The translations under genes and the position numbers were made by a program. A DNA stretch of 64,000 nt from assembly GCA_030428105.1 (NCBI GenBank), contig JAUIBE010000010.1:45085-109084 (forward strand), in the 5' to 3' direction. A model generated the notes under the pieces. It worked only from the letters and a program-made list of their open reading frames with translations. It made no database searches and was not told the origin of the DNA. Source of the DNA: Gammaproteobacteria bacterium (GTDB lineage Bacteria; Pseudomonadota; Gammaproteobacteria; Xanthomonadales; SZUA-36). Positions within the stretch are counted from its first letter, which is position 1, and the number at the start of each line of letters is the position of its first letter. This document shows positions 16,645-25,815 of the stretch, in pieces.

Positions 16645-18912
16645 ATGCGTACTAAAGAATTCCTTGCACTGCTTACCTGCTTCGCATGCCTGCAGTTTTC
16701 TGTGGCTGGTCCCGCCCTGGCCCAGGAAGAAGGACCAGGACTTCTGCTCGAAGAAGTTATCGTGACTGCCACACGGCGAGAAACCACGTTGCAGGAAACG
16801 CCGGCCGCCATTTCCGCCTTCCTTGAGGAAGCGCTGGAGGATATGGGCGCGATTGGTTTCGAGGACTATGCGCGTTTCGTACCGGGTCTTTCATTTACCG
16901 ATCTTGGCCCCAGTCGAAAGAAATACACCATTCGTGGGGTGCAGACTGAAATTGGTGCGGGTGATTCGGCATCCACGGTTGCCCAGTATCTCGATGAGGT
17001 GCCACTTACCGCATTCGGAGTTAACCAGCCGGACCCGAACCTATACGACGTTCAACGCGTGGAGGTTTTGCGTGGCCCGCAGGGCACTTTGTTCGGATCC
17101 AGTGCCATGGGTGGCGCAGTGCGCACCATCATGAACAAGCCGGACCTGGTGGAAGCTGGCTGGCATGGCGAGGGGCGTGTCTCTACCACGGACGGAGGTG
17201 GAACCGGATACCTCATAAACCTGATGGCCAACACGCCACTTGTCGATGACCGTTTCGCGATGCGTTTTGTGATTTCAAGCGAACAACAGGACGGATTTAT
17301 TGACAACACCCGTACGGGGCAATCTGATGTGAACGAGGGCGACCGCCTTACCGGGCGCATTATGGCGCTCTACCAGCCGAACGATGTGTTCGAACTGTCC
17401 GCTTTTTACCTGGCACAGCGTTCGAGTCTGGATGGCGCCTGGCGTACTGATCCAACTGCGGGGGAGTATGTCCAGCGTACCGCGCTGCTGGAGCCGTACC
17501 AGGACGACATGGATATCGTTAACCTGACCGCGAACCTGGAAATGGCGGGCGGAACGTTAACCGCCATTGCCAGTCATTTCGATCGCGACGACTCTCAGGA
17601 CCAGATCGACCAGGAATACGGCTACGCCTTCGGATTTATTGGCCCACTCGGTGCCGGCGCGTTCGCCGATGGTGACCGTGATTCCAGCGGTGAAGCTTAC
17701 GAACTGCGCTACACCTCGAATTGGGACGGTAAATTCAATCTGGTTGCAGGTGCGTTCTACAACCGCACGAACGAGACCTCGGTGCAGAACCTCTACGATG
17801 TCAACGGCCTAACCCAGGCAATGTTTCCCGAGGCTCCTGCAGGCCCCAACGATCCCGTATTCGAAGAAGTGATTGACCGCGAATTCACCGACAAATCCAT
17901 TTACGCCAATTTGAGTATCGCCCTGGGCGAGCGCTGGACAGCCATGGTGGGTGCCCGCTGGTTTGATGAAGAGTACGTCTTCACAGATACCGTTACCGTG
18001 CCGCCAACCTACCTCGGCTTTCCGGCTGACCCACCGCCAGCCATCCTTAGCAGTTCTTCCAGCGATGTCAGCCCCAAGTTCAACCTGGCCTGGCAGGTCA
18101 GCGACGACGTGATGTTGTACCTGGATGCTTCCGAGGGTTTCCGCCGCGGTGGCACCAACATTGCCAACACATTCAGGGCATTCGTGCCGGAGGCTTACGG
18201 CCCCGACTCCCTGTGGTCGTATGAGCTGGGTATGAACTCGCAGTGGGCCGACGGTCGCGTCATTCTCAACGCTTCCGCGTACCACACTGACTGGAGCGAT
18301 GCGCAGCTCAAGACATTGCTTTCCGGCGACAACGGCTTTGGCGGCACTGCCTTCGCTTTTGGCGTGGTCAATGTCGGGGATGTGACCATTGATGGCCTGG
18401 AAATCGAACTTTCCGCGCTGGCCAGCGAAAACCTGGAAGTCGGTGGTTCTCTTGGCCTGATAAATGCCGAGTTGGCCGACAATGCGCCGGGTTCCGACCC
18501 GTTCCGAGGCTTGAAGGGTGATGCCATGCCGGGCGTGCCTGATGTCGAGGCTTCGATCTACGCCCAGTACACCAGGCCGCTTTCCAATGGCTGGGAACTG
18601 TTTTTGAGAGGTGACGCCAACTATGTCGACTCTCGCTCAACCGAGCTGCGACAGTACGGCGTTGACCCGGACGGCAACATTAATCCCGCCAACCCCAATC
18701 CGAACTACTTCGTGATGGATGACTACACCATCGCCAATTTGCGTATTGGCGCCAGGACCGATCGCTGGCAGGCATACCTGTTTGCCAACAACTTGTTTAA
18801 TGAAGATGCGGACATGCTGTTCTACCTGCCGTTCGGGCAGACCGAGGCCGGGGTACAGAAGATTCCGCTTCGACCGCTGACCATTGGCGTGACCCTTCGC
18901 CTGAACTACTGA
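16645..18912 (+). CDS. TonB-dependent outer membrane receptor
   Basis: 755 residues from the ATG at 16645, which has GGAGAG six bases upstream and yields a clean signal peptide (ending PALAQ). An in-frame ATG at 16618 (with AAAGGTG) would add nine residues in front of it. A TonB-box-like stretch (EEVIVTATRRE) follows the signal peptide, then the plug domain (RGVQTEIGAGD, LRGPQGTLFGSSAMGGAV) and a C-terminal beta-barrel ending with a phenylalanine-poor but typical strand (TIGVTLRLNY). It imports a bulky ligand across the outer membrane. It heads a six-gene rightward operon with hydrolases, an aminotransferase and an inner membrane transporter, and is divergent from a TetR gene, so the ligand is likely an organic nutrient and not iron. 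Confidence 0.94.
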   Translation: MRTKEFLALLTCFACLQFSVAGPALAQEEGPGLLLEEVIVTATRRETTLQETPAAISAFLEEALEDMGAIGFEDYARFVPGLSFTDLGPSRKKYTIRGVQTEIGAGDSASTVAQYLDEVPLTAFGVNQPDPNLYDVQRVEVLRGPQGTLFGSSAMGGAVRTIMNKPDLVEAGWHGEGRVSTTDGGGTGYLINLMANTPLVDDRFAMRFVISSEQQDGFIDNTRTGQSDVNEGDRLTGRIMALYQPNDVFELSAFYLAQRSSLDGAWRTDPTAGEYVQRTALLEPYQDDMDIVNLTANLEMAGGTLTAIASHFDRDDSQDQIDQEYGYAFGFIGPLGAGAFADGDRDSSGEAYELRYTSNWDGKFNLVAGAFYNRTNETSVQNLYDVNGLTQAMFPEAPAGPNDPVFEEVIDREFTDKSIYANLSIALGERWTAMVGARWFDEEYVFTDTVTVPPTYLGFPADPPPAILSSSSSDVSPKFNLAWQVSDDVMLYLDASEGFRRGGTNIANTFRAFVPEAYGPDSLWSYELGMNSQWADGRVILNASAYHTDWSDAQLKTLLSGDNGFGGTAFAFGVVNVGDVTIDGLEIELSALASENLEVGGSLGLINAELADNAPGSDPFRGLKGDAMPGVPDVEASIYAQYTRPLSNGWELFLRGDANYVDSRSTELRQYGVDPDGNINPANPNPNYFVMDDYTIANLRIGARTDRWQAYLFANNLFNEDADMLFYLPFGQTEAGVQKIPLRPLTIGVTLRLNY

Positions 18913-18931
18913 TCTTCGCTGCTCAGCATTG

Positions 18932-20779
18932 ATGAACGAATCGAGTGTGTGGCCGGTACGTGTGCCGCGACGCTGGCGCCTGACCCAGGAAGATATTTAT
19001 GCCGGGGTCAGGCAAAGCGCTGCAGAGGCGGAACCTCAGCCCGAAAGCGCGCCACCTGCCACAGCGACGGTGCGCTCAGAGTATGTCGCCGTTCGTGACG
19101 GCACGCGCCTGGCGGTGGATGTTTGGGTCCCCAGGGGAGCGAAGGACGCAATGCCGGTGGTCGTGCTGTTTACTCGCTACTGGCGCGCGGAAAGCCGCGA
19201 CGGTTCAACGCGGCACTTTGGTGGCAATGCGATGGCGGCTGACCTGTGGAACCAGGCTGGTTACATTTATGTGGTGGTCGACTTGCGTGGTACCGGGGCT
19301 TCGTTTGGCTGGCGCAGTTCCGAGTACTCGGAGGCGGAATTTCGCGACTACGGAGATGTCATCCGCTGGGTTCGCGGCCAGGACTGGTGCAATGGTTTCG
19401 TCGCCACCGAAGGCGGTTCGTACTCCGGCAACGTGGCAGAGTTGGCCTCGGCCTCGGCTCCCGGCCTGGTTGACGCGGTGATTCCTAGATTCACTGATTT
19501 CGACTCATACCAGTCCATTGCCTGCCCCGGTGGAATACCCAACCTGGCGGTGCTCTTGACCTGGGGCGCCATTACTCATGCGCTTGACCAGTCCAATGCC
19601 GCTGCACTGGCGCCTGCCGGAGATGCGGTGCTGGCGCGGCGCCAGCCGATGCCGGTAGACAACGCTGAGGATCTGCTTCAAAGCGCAATCGCCGAGCACA
19701 CGAACAATTTCAGCAACTTTGAGGTGGCCATCGGTATCGAGTTTGCCGATGACGCGGTAGCAGGTGCGCCATCACGTGCCGAGACCAGCTTGTACGCGAA
19801 AGGTGACGCCATTTGTGCAGCGGGTACCCCGCAGTTTGCCTGGGCAAGCTGGATGGACGCAGCCACGGCAGACGGGCTGATTAGCCGCTTCCTTACATTC
19901 GAAGATTTGCCCATCAGGGCGCTTATTGGTAGCTGGGCGCATCTTGGATTTCAGCCGGGCGACCCTTTCGGGGTGCAGAAGGGGATTCCGCTGGATCGGC
20001 TGGTGAGCGACTGCGCGGGTTTTCTGGACGACATTCGCAGCGGTGGAGAGCCGGCGCCACGCCGCGAGATTCGCTACTACACGATGGGCGCTGAGCGCTG
20101 GTCAACAACCGATGTGTGGCCGCCGCACGGAACGCGCGACGTGACCTGGCGCCTGGGAGCGGGCCAGGTTTTGACCCAAAGTGTCATGCCTTCCCCATTT
20201 GAGGAACGGTTTGAAAGTGGGCCAGCAACCAGTGGCACTGAAAACCGCTGGCACACCCAGCTTGGCGGAGGCGCGGTGCGCTATGCAAACATGAACGCTG
20301 ACGACAATGCCTCGACTTACTTTGAGTCCGAGGCGCTTGTATCCCCAATGGAGATAACCGGTCATCCGGTGGTTGATCTGCGGCTATCGCTTTCCTCCAC
20401 CGATGCCGCGCTGTTTGCCTATTTGCAGCTTGTGCTGTCGGACGGCACTGTGCTTTGCATCGCCGATGGTCAGTTACGCGCTGGTTTCGCGTCCGAATCC
20501 GAACCACCACCAGCTTACGTCGCTCCCGGGCCAAACCGGCAGTTTCGCCGCCAGGAGTACCGGGAAGCAAAGCCGGGGCAGCTGCTTACAGTGAAATTTC
20601 GGCTAATGCCAACCTCGGCGCTGGCGCCGGTCGGTTCGAAAATCAGGTTGACGCTGGCCGGCCAGGACGTCGATACCTTCGCCTGCTTTCCTGACGAACG
20701 CCCGCAAACCATCTGTATCCACCATGGCTCGCGCCTGGTCCTTCCCGTGAACGAGCCCGACGAGGGTGGTGTGAAATGA
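18932..20779 (+). CDS. CocE/NonD family alpha/beta hydrolase
   Basis: 615 residues. N-terminal alpha/beta hydrolase domain of the S15 / CocE type: GTRLAVDVWVPRG, then DLRGTGASFGW, and the nucleophile elbow GGSYSG with Ser163. The C-terminal half (about residues 390-610) is the jelly-roll domain of X-Pro dipeptidyl-peptidase-like proteins (VVDLRLSLSSTDAALFAYL, then LPVNEPD). Family members cleave acyl ester or amide bonds, e.g. cocaine esterase, glutaryl-7-ACA acylase. No signal peptide is visible, so it probably acts in the cytoplasm on imported substrate. Its stop overlaps the aminotransferase start by four bases (ATGA). Confidence 0.88.
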   Translation: MNESSVWPVRVPRRWRLTQEDIYAGVRQSAAEAEPQPESAPPATATVRSEYVAVRDGTRLAVDVWVPRGAKDAMPVVVLFTRYWRAESRDGSTRHFGGNAMAADLWNQAGYIYVVVDLRGTGASFGWRSSEYSEAEFRDYGDVIRWVRGQDWCNGFVATEGGSYSGNVAELASASAPGLVDAVIPRFTDFDSYQSIACPGGIPNLAVLLTWGAITHALDQSNAAALAPAGDAVLARRQPMPVDNAEDLLQSAIAEHTNNFSNFEVAIGIEFADDAVAGAPSRAETSLYAKGDAICAAGTPQFAWASWMDAATADGLISRFLTFEDLPIRALIGSWAHLGFQPGDPFGVQKGIPLDRLVSDCAGFLDDIRSGGEPAPRREIRYYTMGAERWSTTDVWPPHGTRDVTWRLGAGQVLTQSVMPSPFEERFESGPATSGTENRWHTQLGGGAVRYANMNADDNASTYFESEALVSPMEITGHPVVDLRLSLSSTDAALFAYLQLVLSDGTVLCIADGQLRAGFASESEPPPAYVAPGPNRQFRRQEYREAKPGQLLTVKFRLMPTSALAPVGSKIRLTLAGQDVDTFACFPDERPQTICIHHGSRLVLPVNEPDEGGVK

Positions 20780-22152
20780 GCAACAGCTACCTGTTTCCGC
20801 GATATCGCGGTATTCAGCCTATCCGTGCAGTGCGTGGCGACGGAAGTTACGTGATTGACGAACGCGGGCGGCGCTATCTCGACGCCTGTGGTGGCGCCGG
20901 AATCTCCTGCCTGGGCCACAGCGAACAGCGGGTAGCGGACGCCATTTCAAGGCAGGCAAGCCGTCTGGCCTTTGCCCATCCTACCTTCTATGTCAGCGAG
21001 CCGGCGGAGCGCCTGGCGGAGCACCTGGTTTCCAGGGCACCCGGCCGCTTGAGCTATGCCTTGTTTGGCTGCGGTGGGTCGGAGCAGATGGACGGCACCC
21101 TCAAGCTGGCGCGCCAGTACTTCGTTGACAAAGGGGAGCCACAGCGCACCCGCTTTGTTTCCAGGCGCCACAGTTTTCATGGCAACACCCTGGGTTCACT
21201 GGGTGTCGGCGGGCACGTGGCGCGTCGTGAACCGTACCTGCCGCTGTTGGCGCAGGGGGTTCACGTATCTCCATGTCACGCCTACCGGTTTCAGCGGGCT
21301 GACGAGTCCAGTCAGGATTATGTTGATCGCCTGGTGGCGGAACTGGAACGGGAAATTGACGCTGCAGGCGCAGAGACGATAATCGGTTTCGTCGCGGAGC
21401 CGGTGGTGGGAGCCGCGCTGGGGGCCGTCCCTGCAGTGGAAAACTACTTCAAGCGCGTGCGCGAGGTCTGCGACCGCCATGACATGCTACTGATTCTCGA
21501 CGAGGTGATGTGCGGCATGGGGCGCTGCGGAACCCGGTTCGCCTGCGAAGTAGATGAGGTTGAGCCAGACATGGTGGTGATCGCCAAGGGCCTCGGGTCA
21601 GGCTACCAGCCCATCAGCGCCACGCTCGTCAGCGACGAAATCGTTGACACCATCATGAGCGGACGCGGGTTCTTTCAGCACGGTCATTCTTACATGTCCC
21701 ATCCCATCGCCTGCGCTGCTGCGCTGCAGGTCCAGCAAGTGATTGAGGAAGATGACTTGTTGGAAAACGTGAACCGGATGGGCGCGCGTCTTCGGCATGG
21801 GCTTGCCAGCGCACTGGGTCACCATCCCAACGTGGGCAACATTCGCGGCCGGGGCCTGCTCCAGGGTGTGGAGCTGGTGGCCGACCGAGACTCGCGTGAG
21901 CCGTTCGAGCCGGCTCATGCCATCTGGCTAAAGGTGCTATTGGCCGGGCTGGATCATGGCTTGATGTGCTATCCCAGTGGTGGCACCGTCGATGGCGTTT
22001 CTGGCGACCATATTTTGCTGGCGCCGCCGTTCAATGTGACCGCAGATGATATTGATGTAGCGGTTGAGCGCCTGGCGCTGGCATTGGACGACGCGATTAC
22101 GGCAACCCACACCCCAATCGAACAGGTGCTGGCGACGCGGCAGGGCGTATGA
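20776..22152 (+). CDS. Class III PLP-dependent aminotransferase
   Basis: 458 residues. The fold type I class III pattern is complete: LILDEVMCGMGRCG (the D-E-V that contacts PLP) and the Schiff-base Lys271 in MVVIAKGLGSGYQP. Substrate recognition cannot be read, but class III enzymes typically act on omega-amino groups of diamines, omega-amino acids or beta-amino acids. Placement next to an acetylpolyamine deacetylase regulon makes a diamine or amino-acid product of the upstream hydrolase plausible. It overlaps both neighbours by four bases (ATGA), which implies tight translational coupling between hydrolase, aminotransferase and transporter. Confidence 0.9.
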   Translation: MSNSYLFPRYRGIQPIRAVRGDGSYVIDERGRRYLDACGGAGISCLGHSEQRVADAISRQASRLAFAHPTFYVSEPAERLAEHLVSRAPGRLSYALFGCGGSEQMDGTLKLARQYFVDKGEPQRTRFVSRRHSFHGNTLGSLGVGGHVARREPYLPLLAQGVHVSPCHAYRFQRADESSQDYVDRLVAELEREIDAAGAETIIGFVAEPVVGAALGAVPAVENYFKRVREVCDRHDMLLILDEVMCGMGRCGTRFACEVDEVEPDMVVIAKGLGSGYQPISATLVSDEIVDTIMSGRGFFQHGHSYMSHPIACAAALQVQQVIEEDDLLENVNRMGARLRHGLASALGHHPNVGNIRGRGLLQGVELVADRDSREPFEPAHAIWLKVLLAGLDHGLMCYPSGGTVDGVSGDHILLAPPFNVTADDIDVAVERLALALDDAITATHTPIEQVLATRQGV

Positions 22153-23519
22153 GCAGAGGCAAAAAGACAGAAATTACATTTTCCAGGCTGTGTGTTTTCA
22201 GCGCGGCAGCCATTCCGACCGCGATGATGCTCTCGCCGGTAGGTGTGATCCTGCCGGCGTTCTACGCCAAGTACACCACCGCGACCCTGGCCTCGATTGG
22301 CGCGGCGTTGATGTTTGGCCGCCTGTTGGACGCTTTCCTTGACCCGGTGGTTGGCTACCTTTCTGACATTACGCCGGGCAAGTTTGGTCGCCGTAAGCCG
22401 TGGATGCTGGCGGGCAGTGTCATCGCGATGATCAGCGTCTTTTTCCTGTTCAACCCGCCTTCAGATGCCGGCGGAACGTGGTATTTCTTGACCCTGTTGG
22501 GGATGTTTACCGCCTTCACCATGCTCGATATTCCCCACCGCTCGTGGGGCAGCGAGCTGAGCTCGGATTACGACACGCGAACACGAATATCCACCTACCT
22601 GGGGTTCGCCGGAACGTTGGGCTTCGTGTTGTTGCTGGGGCTGCCGCAGCTGCCGATGTTCGATTCCAGTGACATTACTCCGAAAACCCTGCACATCATG
22701 GGCTGGATCATCATCGGCGCGATGCCGCTGGCGTGGTTAACAATTTTCCGCGCCAGGGAAAATCGCCTGGTGGCCAATGCCTCGCCCAACCTGCTGGCGC
22801 TGGTCAAGTCGATCGGCGGCAGCAAACCCTTTTGGAACTACTTCGCCGCTTTTGTCACTGCCGGCCTGGGCAACGGTATACACCTGGTGCTGGTGTACAT
22901 GTTTCTGGATCAGTACCTGGGCATTGGCGAGGTGGTGCTGGTTTCGACATTGACTTATGTGCTTACGCAGCTTGCCGGGTTGCCGCTGTGGCTGAAGATT
23001 TCCGGTTACGTCGGCAAGCACCGCGCCTGGGCGATAGGCCAGGCCCTGTACGCCATTTTTCACTTTGCCGTGTTGTGGCTACCGCGCGGACCCGAAAGTT
23101 TTTACCCGTTCCTGGTTCTGACCGCGCTTTCCGGCCTGTCAACTTCGGTGTTGATGTTTGCGCCGATGGCTGTGTTGGGGGACGTGGTGGATTACGACAC
23201 CATGAAAACACGGGTGAACCGGTCTGGCTCGTTTTTTGCGCTGCAAACCCTGGTGATGAAAGCCAACTTTGCAGTGGGCGGTGCGCTGGGCTTGTTTGCA
23301 GTCGCCCTTTTGGGCTTTGACCCCAAGGGGGGCAATAGTGAGGAGGTGATGGACAGCTTCGTTTTCTTCTTCGTGCTGGCGCCCCAGGTCCTGTCACTGA
23401 TTTCCTGCGCCATTATTGCCAAATTTCCGCTTGATCGCAGGCGGCAGTCCATCGTTGCGCGGAAACTTGAGCGCATCAGCGCGCGTGACGTAAGCCAGCT
23501 GCCCGGCACGAAATCATGA
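22149..23519 (+). CDS. MFS transporter of the GPH (MFS_2) type
   Basis: 456 residues with about 12 hydrophobic segments. The cytoplasmic loop between helices 2 and 3 reads DAFLDPVVGYLSDITPGKFG and RRKPWML, the signature of the glycoside-pentoside-hexuronide:cation symporter group (D-P-x-x-G-x-x-S-D-x-x-x-x-R-x-G-R-R-x-P). It would carry the substrate or a product across the inner membrane with a cation. Start overlaps the aminotransferase stop by four bases. GPH members move sugars, sugar-like compounds, and in some lineages peptidoglycan fragments or lipids. Confidence 0.9.
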   Translation: MSRGKKTEITFSRLCVFSAAAIPTAMMLSPVGVILPAFYAKYTTATLASIGAALMFGRLLDAFLDPVVGYLSDITPGKFGRRKPWMLAGSVIAMISVFFLFNPPSDAGGTWYFLTLLGMFTAFTMLDIPHRSWGSELSSDYDTRTRISTYLGFAGTLGFVLLLGLPQLPMFDSSDITPKTLHIMGWIIIGAMPLAWLTIFRARENRLVANASPNLLALVKSIGGSKPFWNYFAAFVTAGLGNGIHLVLVYMFLDQYLGIGEVVLVSTLTYVLTQLAGLPLWLKISGYVGKHRAWAIGQALYAIFHFAVLWLPRGPESFYPFLVLTALSGLSTSVLMFAPMAVLGDVVDYDTMKTRVNRSGSFFALQTLVMKANFAVGGALGLFAVALLGFDPKGGNSEEVMDSFVFFFVLAPQVLSLISCAIIAKFPLDRRRQSIVARKLERISARDVSQLPGTKS

Positions 23520-23550
23520 CCCAATACCAAGAAAACAAAAGGAGCTTGCC

Positions 23551-24621
23551 TTGAACATAGACGCCCTCAATGCCTTTCTCGAAGACTTGTTGGGCCAGTC
23601 CCTTGAACATTCTGCGCTTGGGGTTGTGCTGGGCTATTCTTCGCCGAAGCTGGGTTCGCACCTGGTGAGCGCTGGCACTGCCGATCTCGAATCAAGGGTG
23701 ACCATTGAGCCGGGCCACCTGTTCCAGATTGGCAGTGTCACCAAGACGTTTACCGGTGCGTGCGTGCACAAGCTGGTGCAGGAAGGCAGTATCAGCCTTG
23801 ATACCCCGGTCGTGGAAATTCTTGATGATTTTCCCGGTGATCCGGGCATCGTGGTGCGCCAATTGTTGAATCACACCAGTGGCATGGGCAATGCAAGCCG
23901 GCTGCTGGACCCTATCAATCACGTGGTTGATTTCCCGCTGTCCCATGCCGAGCGCATGCTGCTGGCCCGCGTGGCGCGTAGTGATTTCAGGCCAGGCGCA
24001 GGTTGGGAGTACAACAACGCAGGCTATTGGGCCCTTGGCGAGATGGTTGGCGTGGTTAGCGGAATGCCATTTGGGCGTTTTCTTGAGCAGCAAATCTTTG
24101 AACCGTTGGGCCTTGGCAACTCTTACGTGGGGTCTGATTATGCTTTCCCGGTTAACCGGATGGCGCGGGCGGTGCACACCGATGCAGCCGGCGAGACTAT
24201 AGAAACTACTTCGCACCTGAGCCTTGCGGAATCTGGCGCGGCGGGCGATGTGGTTTCCAATGTCGGCGATGTCCTGAAGTGGTTGCAGGCGCTGCAAGAC
24301 CCCAACAATGCTTGCGGGGTTTCGTTCCAGGACCTGAAGCAGGGCGAAACCAGTTGCCGCTCGGACGGCTACTCCAATGCACTGGGTTACGCTTCCGGCC
24401 TTCAGCATCTCCTGGTTGGTGGGCGGGAGTACTGGGGCCACGGCGGCGCCATGTGCGGGTATCTGTCGATGGCTATGTTTGACCCGGTTTCGGAGCTTTC
24501 AATCGCGGTGCTTTCTACCCGACATACACGAGCTGGGCCGCGCTGGCTTGCGCTTCAGTCGGTTTCTTTCTCGCTGGTGGAATCCATTGCCACCGTGCTT
24601 CACAGCCAGGACGTGCTTTGA
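23551..24621 (+). CDS. Beta-lactamase-fold serine hydrolase (cytoplasmic)
   Basis: 356 residues from a TTG start with a strong AAAGGAG eight bases upstream. Motifs: Ser62-V-T-Lys65 (SxxK), YNN in WEYNNAGYWALGEM, and HGG at about residue 297 in YWGHGGAMCGY. All three class C beta-lactamase / esterase motifs are intact. No signal peptide is visible, unlike the other two members in the window, so it may work on an imported ester or amide within the catabolic operon. The next gene begins three bases after its stop. Confidence 0.88.
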   Translation: MNIDALNAFLEDLLGQSLEHSALGVVLGYSSPKLGSHLVSAGTADLESRVTIEPGHLFQIGSVTKTFTGACVHKLVQEGSISLDTPVVEILDDFPGDPGIVVRQLLNHTSGMGNASRLLDPINHVVDFPLSHAERMLLARVARSDFRPGAGWEYNNAGYWALGEMVGVVSGMPFGRFLEQQIFEPLGLGNSYVGSDYAFPVNRMARAVHTDAAGETIETTSHLSLAESGAAGDVVSNVGDVLKWLQALQDPNNACGVSFQDLKQGETSCRSDGYSNALGYASGLQHLLVGGREYWGHGGAMCGYLSMAMFDPVSELSIAVLSTRHTRAGPRWLALQSVSFSLVESIATVLHSQDVL

Positions 24622-24623
24622 GC

Positions 24624-25484
24624 ATGAAAATGTCCAGCAATCGGCTGTACATGATGCCAGTGCAGTTCGGGCCCCACTGCGGACCTCGGCAGGCCCCCAC
24701 GGGCGGTACCTACGCCGGGCAGGCAGGGCAGAAACAGCGGCGCATTGCGGTTCGGTTTCTGACCAGCACGGCTCGTCTCGAATCGCTGCTACCACCGGGT
24801 TTCGAGCTTTGGGGCGATCCAATCGTGACGGTGGAGATGGCCGAGTTGCGCAACGTGGGCTGGCTGGCTGGGCGAGGTTACAACACCCTCGGCGTGGCAT
24901 TCCCTGCCCAATATCAGTCCGAGGACGGGCCAGTAACTGGCCAGTTCCTCTCGGTGCTTTGGGAAAACCTGGCGGATCCAATCCTCACCGGCCGTGAGCA
25001 ACTGGGATACAGCAAAATCTTTGCGGATATCTCTGACGTTGAAGAAGACGGTGACACGCTCTCAACGGTGGCCAGTTGGGATGGTTTCGCGTTCTGCTCA
25101 ATAAACGTTCAGCGCGGTGAAGTATTGCCGCCCAACCCCAACCAAAGAATGCCACCCGCGGCGGGTGAGGGCTTGCTCCACTACAAGTACATCCCACGCA
25201 CCGGCGGAAACTGGGACGCCGCCGATGCTGCCTACGCTACGCTGTCACCCTGGCCGCTGCACACTGGTGCACTCTCCGAAACGAAATCCTGGGTTGCCAA
25301 GGGTACCGTGCAATTCAACCAGGCAGCCTTCGATCAGATGCCCACCCAGTTCCGTATCGTCAACGCATTAGCGGACCTGCCGATCGAGCAGATACTGCCC
25401 GCAACCGTCACGCAAACCGTAAGCACCGCAGACTACCGAAACCAAAAAGCCCTAAAACCCAGAAAGGGGGTCGGACCATATTAA
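24624..25484 (+). CDS. Acetoacetate decarboxylase family protein, C-terminus supplied by a mobile element
   Basis: 286 residues from ATG 24624. The body fits the ADC fold: RIAVRFLTSTARLESLLPPG, then EMAELRNVGWLAGRGYN, and GQFLSVLWENLADPILTGRE, which is the conserved strand-loop before the active-site region, and LGYSKIFADI. A catalytic lysine cannot be assigned with certainty (the K in GYSK is the candidate). The last six residues and the TAA stop lie in the terminal repeat of the element starting at 25467 (codons for KGVGPY), so the native C-terminus has been replaced. It is the last gene of the TonB-receptor operon. ADC-like proteins also include hydratase/dehydratase-type enzymes, so decarboxylation is not certain. 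Confidence 0.8.
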   Translation: MKMSSNRLYMMPVQFGPHCGPRQAPTGGTYAGQAGQKQRRIAVRFLTSTARLESLLPPGFELWGDPIVTVEMAELRNVGWLAGRGYNTLGVAFPAQYQSEDGPVTGQFLSVLWENLADPILTGREQLGYSKIFADISDVEEDGDTLSTVASWDGFAFCSINVQRGEVLPPNPNQRMPPAAGEGLLHYKYIPRTGGNWDAADAAYATLSPWPLHTGALSETKSWVAKGTVQFNQAAFDQMPTQFRIVNALADLPIEQILPATVTQTVSTADYRNQKALKPRKGVGPY

Positions 25485-25741
25485 CAACCAGGGAGGGGGT
25501 CGGACCAAGATAACTGACTGAAGAATAATGGACAAACTGAAAAATTCGGCCAGATTTTCAGCTTAGAGAATACTTTTTGGCCCCAAAAAGGCCATGCTAA
25601 CGATCCTTGCCCAGAGGATCCGAATGCAGAATTAGCTTAGAGCCTCGATTTTTGCATGAAAATTAGCGCTCTAAGGTACGGTTTGTGGGCAAAATTGAAG
25701 AATAAATCAGCAATATCAATCTTCTGTGCTGGTCCGACCCC
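25467..25741. mobile_element. MITE-like element, copy A (doubled left end)
   Basis: Left terminal repeat GGGGTCGGACC occurs twice, at 25467-25477 and 25496-25506; the right end GGTCCGACCCC is at 25731-25741. From the inner left end the element is 246 bp. Inside are two hairpins that each start or end with CTTAGAG / CTCTAAG, one around 25562-25602 (ACTTTTTGG CCCC AAAAAGGCC) and one around 25635-25674. No open reading frame for a transposase. It fills the gap between the ADC-like gene and the S41 gene, and contributes the ADC stop codon. Confidence 0.8.
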
Positions 25742-25815
25742 GCTTGCCTCTTTCTTGACATTCACTTCACATCGCCGATTTACGCTTGCGTCCAAATTCC
25801 AGACGAGGATGTATC

